Assembly: GCA_964538675.1 (NCBI GenBank)
Contig: CAZIGM010000012.1
Location: 1-42,030 of the forward strand
Source: CAZIGM01 sp964538675
GTDB taxonomy: Bacteria > Bacillota > Bacilli > Tepidibacillales > Tepidibacillaceae
DNA: 42,030 nt
Direction: 5' to 3'
Each line of letters starts with the position of its first letter. Positions within the stretch are counted from its first letter, which is position 1. Shown here in pieces: positions 16,137 through 25,853 of this stretch. A model generated the notes under the pieces. The model was not told the origin of the DNA. It saw nothing but the letters and a program-made list of their open reading frames with translations, and made no database searches. A program made the position numbers and the translations under genes.

Positions 16137-17378
16137 TTGGAGCATAGATTTAATGATAAAGCGTTTTATAAAGCAACTTTTCGACATCCCAGATCATTAG
16201 ATAAAAATATAAAAATCTTATTATTAATTAGTACATTATTTACGATAGCTATAACTTTATCAAATACATTTATAAATGTTTATTTGTGGAAAATAACAAA
16301 GGATTATATAACATTAGGATGGTTCAATCTTTATCAATATCTAACGATTATGATTACTTTTGTAATTGCTGGCAGACTGATTAAGAAAATGGATAGAGTT
16401 ATACTATTAAGAATAGGGATTGGGTTATTAGCATTATTTTATTTTTTGGCCTTAATACTTGGAATAAAAGTAGCAAATAATAGTACATTATTAGGAATAC
16501 TACTTGGTATTGGACAAGGATTTTATTGGTATAGTTATAATCAATTGTATTTTGAAATAACAGAGCCAGAGAATAGAGATGTTTATAATGGGTGGAATGG
16601 TCTACTAACTTCCTTTGCAGGTATAGTAGCTCCCTTTGTTTCAGGTTGGATTATATTAAGACAATCTGGTTATACAGGTTACAAAATAATTTTTTTTATT
16701 TCATTAATTGTCTTTTTATTAACAATAGCCGTTAGCCTTTCTTTATACAAACGGAAGTCACAAGGTAATTATCAGTTAGCTAAAGTCATAAAAGAATCAA
16801 TTACTAATAAAGATTGGAGAAATATTATTTATGCAGTAGCTGCACAAGGTGGAAGAGAAGGACTTATTCTTTTCTTAATAGGTTTATTGGTATATATATA
16901 TTCAAATAATGAATTTATTGTAGGTACATATTCAACATTAACTTCTTTTGTCGCCTTAATTACTTATTATTTAGTTGGAAAACTAATAAAAAGAAAATGG
17001 CGAAATATATCAATGATGATTGGATCACTTATGATGGCGTTAGTTATTGTACCTTTAGTAATAAACATTAGTTATACATCTTTATTAATTTATGGTATTG
17101 GAACTAGTATTTTTGCCCCTTTTTATTTTATTCCATTGACCTCTATAATTTTTGACAAAATTGGTGAATCGAATAATTCAGCAAAACTAAGTGGAGAATA
17201 TATAATAATTAGAGAAATTGGTGCTAATGTAGGTAGGATAATTATTATATTAATATTTATATTATTCTTAAAAACTGTTGGAAAAGATTCACTAAATATT
17301 CTTTTATTATTTTCAGGAAGTTTATCAATTCTTACATGGTATTTTATGAAGTCAGTAAAAATTAATAAAAAGGCTTAG
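16137..17378 (+). CDS. Major facilitator superfamily transporter
   Basis: Polytopic membrane protein of 413 residues with about 12 hydrophobic helices in two halves, separated by a charged central loop near residues 205-235 (LYKRKSQGNYQLAKVIKES). The signature-like AGRLIKKMDR lies between helices 2 and 3, consistent with the MFS loop. The substrate cannot be inferred. A TTG at 16137 is chosen because GGAG (16125-16128) stands eight bases upstream; a GTG at 16128 overlaps that site and is less likely. It stands between an intrinsic terminator and a spore germination gene, and is not part of the remembered B. subtilis order, so it is probably an accessory insertion. Confidence 0.82.
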   Translation: MEHRFNDKAFYKATFRHPRSLDKNIKILLLISTLFTIAITLSNTFINVYLWKITKDYITLGWFNLYQYLTIMITFVIAGRLIKKMDRVILLRIGIGLLALFYFLALILGIKVANNSTLLGILLGIGQGFYWYSYNQLYFEITEPENRDVYNGWNGLLTSFAGIVAPFVSGWIILRQSGYTGYKIIFFISLIVFLLTIAVSLSLYKRKSQGNYQLAKVIKESITNKDWRNIIYAVAAQGGREGLILFLIGLLVYIYSNNEFIVGTYSTLTSFVALITYYLVGKLIKRKWRNISMMIGSLMMALVIVPLVINISYTSLLIYGIGTSIFAPFYFIPLTSIIFDKIGESNNSAKLSGEYIIIREIGANVGRIIIILIFILFLKTVGKDSLNILLLFSGSLSILTWYFMKSVKINKKA

Positions 17379-17419
17379 TTAAAATTAAAAACATATTTTC
17401 ATCTAAGAGAGGTATCTAA

Positions 17420-18898
17420 ATGTCCTTACGTCAGACTGAAGGTAAAAAAATAAGCAAAAACATAGAAGAAAACGTAAAGATAATGAATGAAATTCTTGGG
17501 ATAGATAAAAGTTTTGATATTATCTATCGTAAGTTAAATTATGGCGATAAAGAATTTGCGCTATATTTTGTAGATGGCTTTGTTAAAGACGACATAATGA
17601 ATTATATAATGAATTATTTGGGCCGATTAGAGAGAAAAGATATAGTTCCTAATACATTAAAAAAGTTACTAGAGAGGCACATAGGTTATTTAGAGGTTGA
17701 TACTTCAACTGAATTCAAGCATATTGTGACACAAGTTTTGTCTGGTCCCTTAGCATTATTTATTGATGGCGAGAAAGAAGCAATATTAATAGATGCCAGA
17801 TCATATCCAATACGTGGTCCTGAAGAACCAGACTTAGAGAGAGTTGTGAGAGGTTCAAGAGATGGGTTTGTTGAGACATTAATTTTTAATACGGCTTTGA
17901 CAAGAAGAAGGCTAAGGGATCCATCACTAAGAATGGAATATTTGCAAGTAGGTGAGAGATCAAAGACGGATATAGCTATTGCTTATCTAGAAGATATAGC
18001 AAATCCTGATTTAATAGACTTGATTAAAAAAAGATTTGAAAAAATAGATGTTGATGGACTACCAATGGCTGAAAAAACTTTAGAGGAATATTTATTTAGA
18101 AATCATTGGAATCCATACCCTATGGTTAGATATACAGAAAGACCAGATGTTGCAAGTGTTCATCTTTTAGAAGGACATGTTTTGATATATGTCGATACAT
18201 CTCCAAGTGTGATGATTACCCCCACTACATTATTTCATCATGTTCAACATGCAGAAGAATATCGTCAAAAACCGATAATTGGAGCATATCTTAGATGGAT
18301 TAGATTTATTGCTATTGTTACTTCAATAATATTGTTACCTTTATGGTTTTTAGTAGCAAGTGATCCGTCTTTACTGCCTGAATCTTTAGCTTTTATTGGA
18401 CCTAATGAAGAGGCCGAAATATCCCTGTTTTGGCAATTCATTTTCGCTGAAGTAGGGTTAGATGTTCTAAGAATGGCCGCGATTCACACACCTTCTTCTC
18501 TAGCCACAGCTTTAGGGTTAATAGCTGCAATTATTATTGGACAGATGGCGATTGATGTAGGACTCTTTACTAAAGAAGTTATATTATACATAGCAATTGT
18601 AACTATTGGAACTTATGCTACACCAAGTTATGAGTTTGGGTTGGCAAATAGAATAGTTAGACTCTTTTTATTAACCATGATCTTTCTGCTTGGTAAATGG
18701 GGATTAATTATCGGCTTATTTTTATGGTTTTTATTACTTAGTTTTTCTAAATCATTTGACACACCATATCTGTGGCCATTAATTCCATTCAATGGAAAAG
18801 CTTTATTAGATGTGTTAATAAGGTCTCCTGTACCATATAAAAATAAGAGACCTACAATTTTATCACCAGATGATCCAGATAAAGGGGCTGGTAAATAA
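17420..18898 (+). CDS. spoVAF: GerA family spore germination protein, SpoVAF-like
   Basis: Inner spore membrane protein of the GerA family. The 492 residues match SpoVAF (about 493) better than GerAA. A soluble N-terminal region (about 1-290) carries family segments such as SYPIRGPEEPDLERVVRG and GFVETLIFNTALTRRRL, followed by a hydrophobic half from about 295 to 465 starting WIRFIAIVTSIILLPLWFL. No gerB or gerC partner genes are present, which also argues against a nutrient-receptor operon. In B. subtilis SpoVAF acts with the SpoVA dipicolinic acid channel, but the rest of spoVA is not in this window. AGAGAGG precedes the ATG. The subfamily call is from memory of the sequences. Confidence 0.8.
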   Translation: MSLRQTEGKKISKNIEENVKIMNEILGIDKSFDIIYRKLNYGDKEFALYFVDGFVKDDIMNYIMNYLGRLERKDIVPNTLKKLLERHIGYLEVDTSTEFKHIVTQVLSGPLALFIDGEKEAILIDARSYPIRGPEEPDLERVVRGSRDGFVETLIFNTALTRRRLRDPSLRMEYLQVGERSKTDIAIAYLEDIANPDLIDLIKKRFEKIDVDGLPMAEKTLEEYLFRNHWNPYPMVRYTERPDVASVHLLEGHVLIYVDTSPSVMITPTTLFHHVQHAEEYRQKPIIGAYLRWIRFIAIVTSIILLPLWFLVASDPSLLPESLAFIGPNEEAEISLFWQFIFAEVGLDVLRMAAIHTPSSLATALGLIAAIIIGQMAIDVGLFTKEVILYIAIVTIGTYATPSYEFGLANRIVRLFLLTMIFLLGKWGLIIGLFLWFLLLSFSKSFDTPYLWPLIPFNGKALLDVLIRSPVPYKNKRPTILSPDDPDKGAGK

Positions 18899-18923
18899 AA
18901 TAATTAATGGTTATACTTGGATG

Positions 18924-18953
18924 TTGGATATTATTACTAATAAGTGGTATACT
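18924..18953 (+). promoter_or_regulatory. Extended -10 promoter for trxA
   Basis: TTGGAT at 18924-18929, an 18-base spacer and TATACT at 18948-18953 preceded by TGG form an extended -10 sigma-A promoter, 43 bases before the trxA start codon. Confidence 0.6.
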
Positions 18954-18995
18954 TTTTTTGTCGGTAATAAGTTTATATATTAAGGAGGAGTATTT

Positions 18996-19313
18996 ATGTC
19001 AATTGTACATGTTAATGATCAATCATTTTCTACTGACGTAGAAAGTACTGGTACAGTTTTAGTGGATTTTTGGGCACCATGGTGTGGACCTTGTAAGATG
19101 ATTGCCCCTGTTTTAGAAGAGATTGATAATGAAATAGGAAATAAGTTGACTATTGCAAAATTAAATGTTGACGATAATCAAAATTCTGCGAGAAAATATG
19201 GAATAATGGGTATTCCTACTCTCTTGTTGTTTAAAGATGGTCGTCCAGTTGAAAAGATAGTTGGTTACCAACCTAAAGATGAGTTAATGGCTACAATTAA
19301 CAAACATATATAA
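18996..19313 (+). CDS. trxA: Thioredoxin
   Basis: Cytoplasmic dithiol-disulfide oxidoreductase. The 105 residues form a single thioredoxin fold with the WCGPC active site (Cys30, Cys33), the preceding DFWAPW and the cis-proline loop GIPTL. AAGGAGGAG gives a strong ribosome site. It has its own promoter and a terminator close behind, and lies directly before uvrC as in B. subtilis. Confidence 0.97.
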   Translation: MSIVHVNDQSFSTDVESTGTVLVDFWAPWCGPCKMIAPVLEEIDNEIGNKLTIAKLNVDDNQNSARKYGIMGIPTLLLFKDGRPVEKIVGYQPKDELMATINKHI

Positions 19314-19319
19314 TCTATT

Positions 19320-19347
19320 AAAAAACCCTCAATGATGAGGGTTTTTT
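19320..19347 (+). terminator. Intrinsic terminator of trxA
   Basis: AACCCTC-AATGAT-GAGGGTT is followed by TTTT, seven bases after the trxA stop codon. Confidence 0.9.
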
Positions 19348-19357
19348 AATAAGGGAT

Positions 19358-19415
19358 GGGGTCAGGCTTGAATTATTCACTTATTCTAATAAGTGAATAA
19401 TTCAAGCCTGACCCC
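19358..19415. repeat. REP-like perfect 58-bp palindrome
   Basis: Two perfect 28-base arms (19358-19385 and 19388-19415) flank a central CT. The outer end reads GGGGTCAGGC. It lies in the short gap between the trxA terminator and uvrC and contains no coding sequence. Palindromes with this kind of GGGGTCAGG end occur, from memory, as repetitive REP-type elements in Bacillota genomes, often linked to IS200-like Y1 transposases; no such transposase gene is visible here. Confidence 0.75.
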
Positions 19416-19487
19416 TATTCCACATAAGTTCGGCTTTATGGTAAAATTGGTTATAGATATTATTATGACAAAATATGAGGGGTTTTT

Positions 19488-21257
19488 ATGAGTCTTATTA
19501 AGCAGAAATTATCTGTTCTCCCTGATGAACCTGGATGTTATTTAATGAAAGATGAATCTGGAGCGGTTATATATGTAGGTAAAGCTAAATCATTAAAAAA
19601 ACGTGTTCGCTCATATTTTTCTGGTAGTCGTGATACGAAAACACAAAAGCTAGTCAATAAGATAGTCGATTTTGAGTATATAATTACTGATTCAACAATT
19701 GAGGCACTAATTCTAGAAAATAATCTTATAAAAAAATATCGACCTATTTATAACATAATGTTGAAAGATGATAAAACATATCCATATATAAAATTAATTC
19801 AAGGAAATTACCCAAGACTAGAAATAGTTAGAAAGGTTAAGAAAGATAAAGCTAAGTATTTCGGACCATATCCTAATGCAGGGTCTGCTCAAAAGGTCAA
19901 ACGCCTATTAGATAGGATTTATCCATTAATAAAATGTAAAAATATGAAGGATCGTGTATGTTTATATTTTCATATTGATCAATGTCTGGGACCATGCGAG
20001 TATTCTATAGAGCCTGAAATATATGATAAAATGATTAAGGATATAACACAATTTCTTCAAGGAGATTATCAAAATATTAAAGAAGAACTTACAAGGAAAA
20101 TGCAACAAGCAGCAGAAAATTTAGAATTTGAAAAAGCTAAAGAAATAAAAAATCAAATTATTGATATTGAAGCAATAATGACAAAACAAATTATTGATCT
20201 TAATGATCGGATTGACCGTGATGTATTTGGCTATTATACGGAAAAAGGTTGGATGTGTATTCAAATTTTCTTTATAAGGCAAGGGAAATTACTTGAAAGG
20301 GAAGTATCAATATTTCCATATTATGCTGATGAACAAGAAGATTTTATGTCATTTGTTACTCAATATTATTTTGAAAATCCAATTTTAGCTAAAGAAATAT
20401 TCCTTCCAGAAAATGTTGACAAGGAAACATTAGAAGAATGGCTTAGAGTAAAGGTATATCAACCATTACGAGGACAAAAAAGAAAATTAGTTCTAATGGC
20501 AAATAATAATGCAAAAATAGCTCTAAAAGAAAAGTTCATGCTAGAAGAGAAAAAAGATGAAGTTACGAAGCAAGCTATTGAAAAATTAGGTGATAGTTTA
20601 AATATTAGGACTCCTCATAGAATAGAAGCTTTTGATAATTCGAACATTCAGGGATCTGACCCTGTATCTGCGATGGTTGTTTTTATTGATGGGCGTCCAG
20701 ATAGATCTAATTATAGAAAATATAAAGTAAGATTTGTAGAAGGTCCAAATGATTATGATACTATGAGAGAAGTAATTAGAAGAAGATATAGTAGAATATT
20801 AAAGGAAGGACTTAATTTACCCGATTTAATCATTGTAGATGGTGGGTTAGGTCAAATAAATGCTGCAATTGATGTATTAAAAAACGAATTAGATATATAT
20901 GTACCAGTTGCAGGTTTAAAGAAGGATGAAAAACATAAGACTTCGCAATTAATAATGGGTAATCCATTAGAATTGATTGAAATGGATAAAGATAGCCAGG
21001 AATTTTATTTGTTGCAACGCATTCAAGATGAAGTTCATCGCTTTGCTCTCTCTTTTCATCGGCAGACACGAAGCAAAAATTTACTATATTCTCAATTGGA
21101 TGAAATAAAGGGTATTGGTCCACAAAGAAAAAAGGAATTACTAAAACATTTTGGTTCTATAAATAATATAAAAAATGCTAATATTGAAGATTTTAGAAAG
21201 ATAGGAATAGGAGATAAGTTAGCAGAGAATATTATTAAATCACTTAAAGAAAAATAA
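19488..21257 (+). CDS. uvrC: Excinuclease ABC subunit C
   Basis: Nuclease of nucleotide excision repair that makes both incisions after UvrA and UvrB locate damage. The 589 residues have, in order: a GIY-YIG nuclease at the N terminus (GCYLMKDESGAVIYVGKAKSLKKRVRSYF region, 17-44), a cysteine group Cys150, Cys158, Cys166, Cys170 with the spacing reported to hold an iron-sulfur cluster in UvrC, a UVR motif (about 200-235) that binds UvrB, the RNase H-like second nuclease (FDNSNIQGSDPV; LIIVDGGLGQ), and C-terminal helix-hairpin-helix repeats (IKGIGPQRKKELL). GAGGGG precedes the ATG. The Bacillus neighbour lysC is missing; sdhC follows after 34 bases. Confidence 0.97.
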   Translation: MSLIKQKLSVLPDEPGCYLMKDESGAVIYVGKAKSLKKRVRSYFSGSRDTKTQKLVNKIVDFEYIITDSTIEALILENNLIKKYRPIYNIMLKDDKTYPYIKLIQGNYPRLEIVRKVKKDKAKYFGPYPNAGSAQKVKRLLDRIYPLIKCKNMKDRVCLYFHIDQCLGPCEYSIEPEIYDKMIKDITQFLQGDYQNIKEELTRKMQQAAENLEFEKAKEIKNQIIDIEAIMTKQIIDLNDRIDRDVFGYYTEKGWMCIQIFFIRQGKLLEREVSIFPYYADEQEDFMSFVTQYYFENPILAKEIFLPENVDKETLEEWLRVKVYQPLRGQKRKLVLMANNNAKIALKEKFMLEEKKDEVTKQAIEKLGDSLNIRTPHRIEAFDNSNIQGSDPVSAMVVFIDGRPDRSNYRKYKVRFVEGPNDYDTMREVIRRRYSRILKEGLNLPDLIIVDGGLGQINAAIDVLKNELDIYVPVAGLKKDEKHKTSQLIMGNPLELIEMDKDSQEFYLLQRIQDEVHRFALSFHRQTRSKNLLYSQLDEIKGIGPQRKKELLKHFGSINNIKNANIEDFRKIGIGDKLAENIIKSLKEK

Positions 21258-21291
21258 TCAACATCTCTGAATAAAGGAGGATTTACGTAAA

Positions 21292-21912
21292 GTGGGAACT
21301 TCTTATTATTTTAATCGGAAATTGCATTCTTTATTGGGTTTTATTCCTATTGGGGCTTTTTTATTTGTACATTTCACGGCAAATTATATGGCTCTGCGCG
21401 GTCCGGAATCTTTTGATAACGCAGCTAAATTTTTAGAGAACTTACCATACTTAGTAGTTTTGGAATGGGGATTAATATTTTTACCATTACTTTATCATGG
21501 TGTTTATGGCTTAATAATAGCCTTTCAATCAAAAAATAATCTTCGAAACTATAGGTATTTTAATAATTTTAAATTTGTCTTTCATAGAATAACGGGAGTA
21601 ATTACCTTTATTTTTGTCACTTGGCATATCTGGCAGACTACACTTCAAGTGAAATTAGGTAATGAAGAACTTAGTTATTTTCTAATGAGTGATATATTAA
21701 CTAATGATTATGCACTGATTTTATATCTTATTGGTGTATTTTCAGCTATTTTTCATTTTTGTAATGGTCTTTGGTCATTTCTTATTAGTTGGGGAATCAC
21801 CATTGGACCTCGTTCACAAAGAATATCAAATTATATCTTTATGACCTCCTTCATCATAATTTCGATAGTTGCGGTCTTTGTTTTACTTTCTTTTAGAGGA
21901 GGTATTATGTAA
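21292..21912 (+). CDS. sdhC: Succinate dehydrogenase/fumarate reductase cytochrome b558 subunit
   Basis: Single large membrane anchor that binds two haems b and the quinone for a Bacillus-type (type B) complex II. The 206 residues have five hydrophobic helices. The four haem ligands known in B. subtilis SdhC map to His27 (FVHF), His69 (LYHG), His112 (TWHIW) and His155 (FHFC). The start is GTG; the ribosome site AAAGGAGGA is 10-11 bases upstream, a slightly long spacing. The last base of its stop codon is the first base of sdhA, so translation is coupled. Confidence 0.95.
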   Translation: MGTSYYFNRKLHSLLGFIPIGAFLFVHFTANYMALRGPESFDNAAKFLENLPYLVVLEWGLIFLPLLYHGVYGLIIAFQSKNNLRNYRYFNNFKFVFHRITGVITFIFVTWHIWQTTLQVKLGNEELSYFLMSDILTNDYALILYLIGVFSAIFHFCNGLWSFLISWGITIGPRSQRISNYIFMTSFIIISIVAVFVLLSFRGGIM

Positions 21913-23672
21913 TGAAGAAACATAAATTAATTATTGTCGGCGGTGGATTAGCAGGTCTAATGGCAACATTAAAGGCTGTAGAAGCTGGTATTCATGTAGA
22001 CTTATTTTCACTCGTATCTGTAAAACGTTCTCATTCGGTTTGTGCACAAGGTGGGATTAATGGTGCAGTAAATACTAAAGGTGAAGGTGATTCTCCTTGG
22101 ACTCATTTTGACGATACAATATATGGAGGGGACTTTTTGGCGAATCAGCCTCCCGTTAAAGCTATGGCAGAAGCAGCACCGGGGATAATTCATTTATTTG
22201 ATCGTATGGGAGTAATGTTTAACAGAACATCTGAGGGATTATTAGATTTTAGACGATTTGGTGGTACAAAGCATCATCGCACTGCTTATGCTGGAGCGAC
22301 AACAGGTCAGCAGCTATTATATGCAGTAGACGAACAGGTTCGTAGGCAAGAGGTAAATGGATTTGTTACAAAATATGAATACTTCGAATTTTTATCATTA
22401 GTTCTTGATGATGAGGGAATCGCTAGAGGAATAGTAGTACAGGATTTAAGAAGTATGAAAATTGATACATTTATTGGAGACGCAGTTATATTGGCAACAG
22501 GTGGATTAGGAATGATATATGGTAAATCCACAAATTCAATAATAAATACTGGATATGCTGCTAGTTCAGTATATAAGCAAGGTGCTTACTATGCTAATGG
22601 CGAGTTTGTTCAAATACATCCAACAACTATACCTGGCGAAGACAAGCTACGGTTGATGTCAGAATCCGCACGTGGTGAAGGTGGCCGTGTTTGGACATAT
22701 AAAGATGGTAAACCGTGGTATTTCCTAGAGGAGAAGTATCCTGCTTATGGCAATCTGGTACCTCGTGACATTGCAACTAGAGAAATATTTCATGTCTGTG
22801 TTGATTTAGGTCTAGGAATAGATGGAGAAAACAAGGTGTATTTAGACTTATCTCATATAGACTCAAAAAAATTAGATTTAAAACTTGGTGGTATCTTAGA
22901 AATTTATGAAAAATTTGTTGGTAAAGATCCAAGAAAAATACCTATGGAAATATTCCCTGGTGTACATTATTCTATGGGTGGGTTATGGGTTGATTATAAT
23001 CAAATGACTAATATTCCAGGCTTATTTGCAGCAGGAGAAGTAGATTATCAATATCATGGTGCTAATAGACTGGGTGCAAATTCATTATTATCTGCAATTT
23101 ATAGTGGCATGATTGCAGGACCAAGAGCAGCTGAATATATTGCTGGATTGTCTAAATCCTCAGAGGATATATCCGAAGATGTATTTGTGAAACAACAAAA
23201 ATTAGAAGAAGATAAATATAAAAATATATTAAATATGCAAGGAAAAGAGAACCCTTACTTGCTTCATGAAGAGCTTGGGAAGTTGATGAGTGAAAATGTA
23301 ACTGTTGTAAGATATAATAACCGATTACTTAAAACTGATGAGAAAATACTAGAATTAATGGAACGCTTTAAAAATATAAACGTTAATGATAATAACAATT
23401 GGAGCAATCAGTCTACAATCTTTACACGTCAATTAAAAGGAATGTTAGAATTAGCACGTGTAATTACAATCGGTGCTTATAATCGAAATGAGAGTCGAGG
23501 TGCTCATTATAAACCCGATTATCCAGAAAGAAATGATAAGGAATGGCTTAAAACAACAAAAGCAAGACATTCTTCTAAGGGTCCAGTATTTGAATATGAG
23601 GAAGTGGATGTTTCTTTAATCAAACCAAGACCTAGAAATTATGCTGTATCTAAGGAGGAAACATTGACGTGA
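21912..23672 (+). CDS. sdhA: Succinate dehydrogenase/fumarate reductase flavoprotein subunit
   Basis: Catalytic subunit with covalent FAD that interconverts succinate and fumarate at the inner face of the membrane. The 586 residues show the FAD-binding GGGLAGL at 10-16, His41 in SHSVCAQGG as the expected flavin-linking histidine, HPTT at 236-239, RGEGG at 254-258 in the active-site region, and the capping-domain end GANRLGANSLLSA. The start overlaps the sdhC stop by one base, and the stop overlaps the sdhB start by four. Sequence alone does not decide between respiration and fumarate reduction as the main direction. Confidence 0.97.
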   Translation: MKKHKLIIVGGGLAGLMATLKAVEAGIHVDLFSLVSVKRSHSVCAQGGINGAVNTKGEGDSPWTHFDDTIYGGDFLANQPPVKAMAEAAPGIIHLFDRMGVMFNRTSEGLLDFRRFGGTKHHRTAYAGATTGQQLLYAVDEQVRRQEVNGFVTKYEYFEFLSLVLDDEGIARGIVVQDLRSMKIDTFIGDAVILATGGLGMIYGKSTNSIINTGYAASSVYKQGAYYANGEFVQIHPTTIPGEDKLRLMSESARGEGGRVWTYKDGKPWYFLEEKYPAYGNLVPRDIATREIFHVCVDLGLGIDGENKVYLDLSHIDSKKLDLKLGGILEIYEKFVGKDPRKIPMEIFPGVHYSMGGLWVDYNQMTNIPGLFAAGEVDYQYHGANRLGANSLLSAIYSGMIAGPRAAEYIAGLSKSSEDISEDVFVKQQKLEEDKYKNILNMQGKENPYLLHEELGKLMSENVTVVRYNNRLLKTDEKILELMERFKNINVNDNNNWSNQSTIFTRQLKGMLELARVITIGAYNRNESRGAHYKPDYPERNDKEWLKTTKARHSSKGPVFEYEEVDVSLIKPRPRNYAVSKEETLT

Positions 23673-24418
23673 AGGATAAATATATTCACTTAATAATTAC
23701 TCGCCAAAACGATCCTAACAGTACTTCATATATTGAAGAATTTAAAGTACCGTATCAATCTAATATGAATGTAATCAGTGCACTTATGGAAATTCAAAAA
23801 AAATCGGTAAATATTGAAGGAAAGAAAACAAATCAAGTAGTCTGGGAAATGAATTGTTTAGAAGAGGTTTGTGGTGCCTGTTCGATGGTTATTAATGGAA
23901 AGGCAAGGCAAGCATGTAGTACACTAATAGATCATTTAGAACAACCAATACATTTAGAACCAATGAGTACGTTTCCAGTAATTCGCGATCTTATGGTAGA
24001 TAGAAGTCAAATGTTTGAAGCTTTAAAAAAAGTAAAGGCGTGGATTCCTATCGATGGAACATATGAGTTGGGTCCTGGTCCAAGAATGGCTGAAAGAAAA
24101 AGGGAATCGGCGTACGAATTATCTAAATGTATGACCTGTGGAGTTTGTCTTGAGGTTTGCCCTAACGTAAATAATAAAACCAATTTTTTTGGTCCAGCAC
24201 TTATTAGCCAGGTAAGATTATTTAATGCTCATCCTACAGGGGAAATGAATAAAGAAGAGCGTCTCGATGCCTTAAAGGGTAATGATGGATCAGCAGGTTG
24301 TGGTAATTCTCAAAATTGTGTGCGTGCATGTCCAAAGGGCATACCTTTAACAACTTCAATAGCAGATATTAACCGTCAATTATCTATATATACGCTCAAA
24401 AAATTTTTTACTGATTAA
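23669..24418 (+). CDS. sdhB: Succinate dehydrogenase/fumarate reductase iron-sulfur subunit
   Basis: Electron-transfer subunit linking the flavin to the haems of SdhC. The 249 residues carry all three cluster sites: [2Fe-2S] at Cys63, Cys68, Cys71 and Cys83; [4Fe-4S] at Cys154, Cys157, Cys160 and Cys221; and [3Fe-4S] at Cys164, Cys211 and Cys217, assigned by comparison with E. coli SdhB. The start is GTG in a GTGA overlap with sdhA, with AAGGAGGA nine bases upstream. An intrinsic terminator closes the sdhCAB operon. Confidence 0.97.
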   Translation: MKDKYIHLIITRQNDPNSTSYIEEFKVPYQSNMNVISALMEIQKKSVNIEGKKTNQVVWEMNCLEEVCGACSMVINGKARQACSTLIDHLEQPIHLEPMSTFPVIRDLMVDRSQMFEALKKVKAWIPIDGTYELGPGPRMAERKRESAYELSKCMTCGVCLEVCPNVNNKTNFFGPALISQVRLFNAHPTGEMNKEERLDALKGNDGSAGCGNSQNCVRACPKGIPLTTSIADINRQLSIYTLKKFFTD

Positions 24419-24428
24419 ACATATGCTA

Positions 24429-24470
24429 ATAAGCCTAAGGATGAAATTTGACTTAGGCTTATCTCTTTTT
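24429..24470 (+). terminator. Intrinsic terminator of the sdhCAB operon
   Basis: ATAAGCCTAAG (24429-24439) pairs perfectly with CTTAGGCTTAT (24452-24462), followed by CTCTTTTT. Confidence 0.88.
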
Positions 24471-24522
24471 ACTATATAAGATTTAATACAACTCAATTCT
24501 CTTTAAATATTTTAAAATTAAT

Positions 24523-24717
24523 TTATGCCTCAGAACGTTCTTTGAACAATAAGGAAATAGCCCAAATTCCCGCTAATCCTACAAGAGTATATATGATTCT
24601 ACTTACCCACGAACCTTGTCCACCAAACAAACCCGCAACTAAATCATATTGGAACAATCCTACTAACAACCAGTTTAAAGCACCAATAATAACTAAAACT
24701 AATGAGAATCTTGTCAT
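24523..24717 (-). CDS. DUF378 family small membrane protein (YuzA-like)
   Basis: A 64-residue protein with two hydrophobic helices. The N-terminal pattern SLVLVIIGALNWLLVGLFQYDLV is characteristic of DUF378, whose function is unknown. The ATG at 24717 is chosen because AAAGGAGGG stands seven bases upstream (24732-24725); the longer reading from 24756 translates through that site. The gene is convergent with sdhB and short enough to be missed by gene finders. Confidence 0.85.
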   Translation of the reverse strand: MTRFSLVLVIIGALNWLLVGLFQYDLVAGLFGGQGSWVSRIIYTLVGLAGIWAISLLFKERSEA

Positions 24718-24819
24718 AAAAATCCCTCCTTTCCTCTTGTATCTAAGTATTACCAAGAAGAAAGGAATTATTACTAAATTTTTTGATAATTTTTTTCTAG
24801 CATCAATAACATTGTTTTA

Positions 24820-25764
24820 CTAGTTACTATTTAATCTTGGTTTTGAATAATTAAAATTTTTCCTAATAAAAATATTCATATCATTTGGATAATCCGCTTG
24901 GAATTTTAATAAATTATCTTTTAAAGGGTGAATAAATTCTATTTCCTTAGCATGAAGTGCTTGACGTTTTAAGTCGGTATCTAAACTTCCACCATATAGA
25001 TCATCTCCAACCAAAGGATGACCTAACCAGCTTAAATGAACTCTAATCTGATGAGTTCTACCAGTGGCTAATTCTAGTTCAATTAATGAGTATTTATTAT
25101 TAGTTTCTAATCTTTTAAAGTATGTTAGTGCTGATTTAGCATCAATATTCTTATAATCAATAATTCTTTTCACGCCATGTTCAGGGTCCTTTAAAATAGG
25201 AGCATTAATAATTCCGCTATTTTTTTCGAAACTTCCATGAACTATTGCATGATATTTTCTTTTTAATTGTTTATTATTTAATTGAAGTGCTAACTTATGA
25301 TGAGAATATTGATTTTTTGCTATAACAAATAATCCCGATGTATCTTTATCCAAACGGTGAACTGGTCGAAAGCGATATTTTTCGTTTTTGGTTTGCCAAT
25401 AAAACATTAATCCATTAGCAATAGTACCCAAGTAATGATTACGTGTAGGGTGAACTACAATATTAGATGGTTTATTAATTACAATAATATCATCATCCTC
25501 ATAATAAATATCAAGTGGTAATGCTTGAGGTATTATATCCTCTGATGTTTCTTCTGGTATGTATATTTCTAAAGAATCACCTTTTACAACACGCATCGTG
25601 ACATAGCTTGGAATTCCGTTTAAAAAGATACCACCGATATTTTTAATTTTTGTAAGTGATTTTCTTGAAAAATTTAAATAATCTAATAATATTTCTTTAA
25701 TCATTAAGTTATCCCAATTTGATAATATTTTTACTTTTAGTAATAGTAATAAAGGTTGTTTCAA
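24820..25764 (-). CDS. RluA family pseudouridine synthase (YhcT-like)
   Basis: Converts uridine to pseudouridine in rRNA or tRNA. The 314 residues have an S4-like N-terminal segment (about 10-65, RKSLTKIKNIGGIFLNG) and the catalytic domain with HRLDKDTSG, where Asp139 is the expected nucleophile, plus GRTHQIRVHLSWLGHPLVGD. The overall form resembles B. subtilis YhcT, but RluA paralogues are not separable by eye and the target base is unknown. The start is TTG, supported by GGGGGG eight bases upstream. Confidence 0.88.
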   Translation of the reverse strand: MKQPLLLLLKVKILSNWDNLMIKEILLDYLNFSRKSLTKIKNIGGIFLNGIPSYVTMRVVKGDSLEIYIPEETSEDIIPQALPLDIYYEDDDIIVINKPSNIVVHPTRNHYLGTIANGLMFYWQTKNEKYRFRPVHRLDKDTSGLFVIAKNQYSHHKLALQLNNKQLKRKYHAIVHGSFEKNSGIINAPILKDPEHGVKRIIDYKNIDAKSALTYFKRLETNNKYSLIELELATGRTHQIRVHLSWLGHPLVGDDLYGGSLDTDLKRQALHAKEIEFIHPLKDNLLKFQADYPNDMNIFIRKNFNYSKPRLNSN

Positions 25765-25853
25765 GCCTCGTTCCCCCCACGATAATTATACCTAAAAGTA
25801 TTTATAGCTTTGCATGTAAACTACAAGTACTTTATCCAAACAAAAGAATACAC

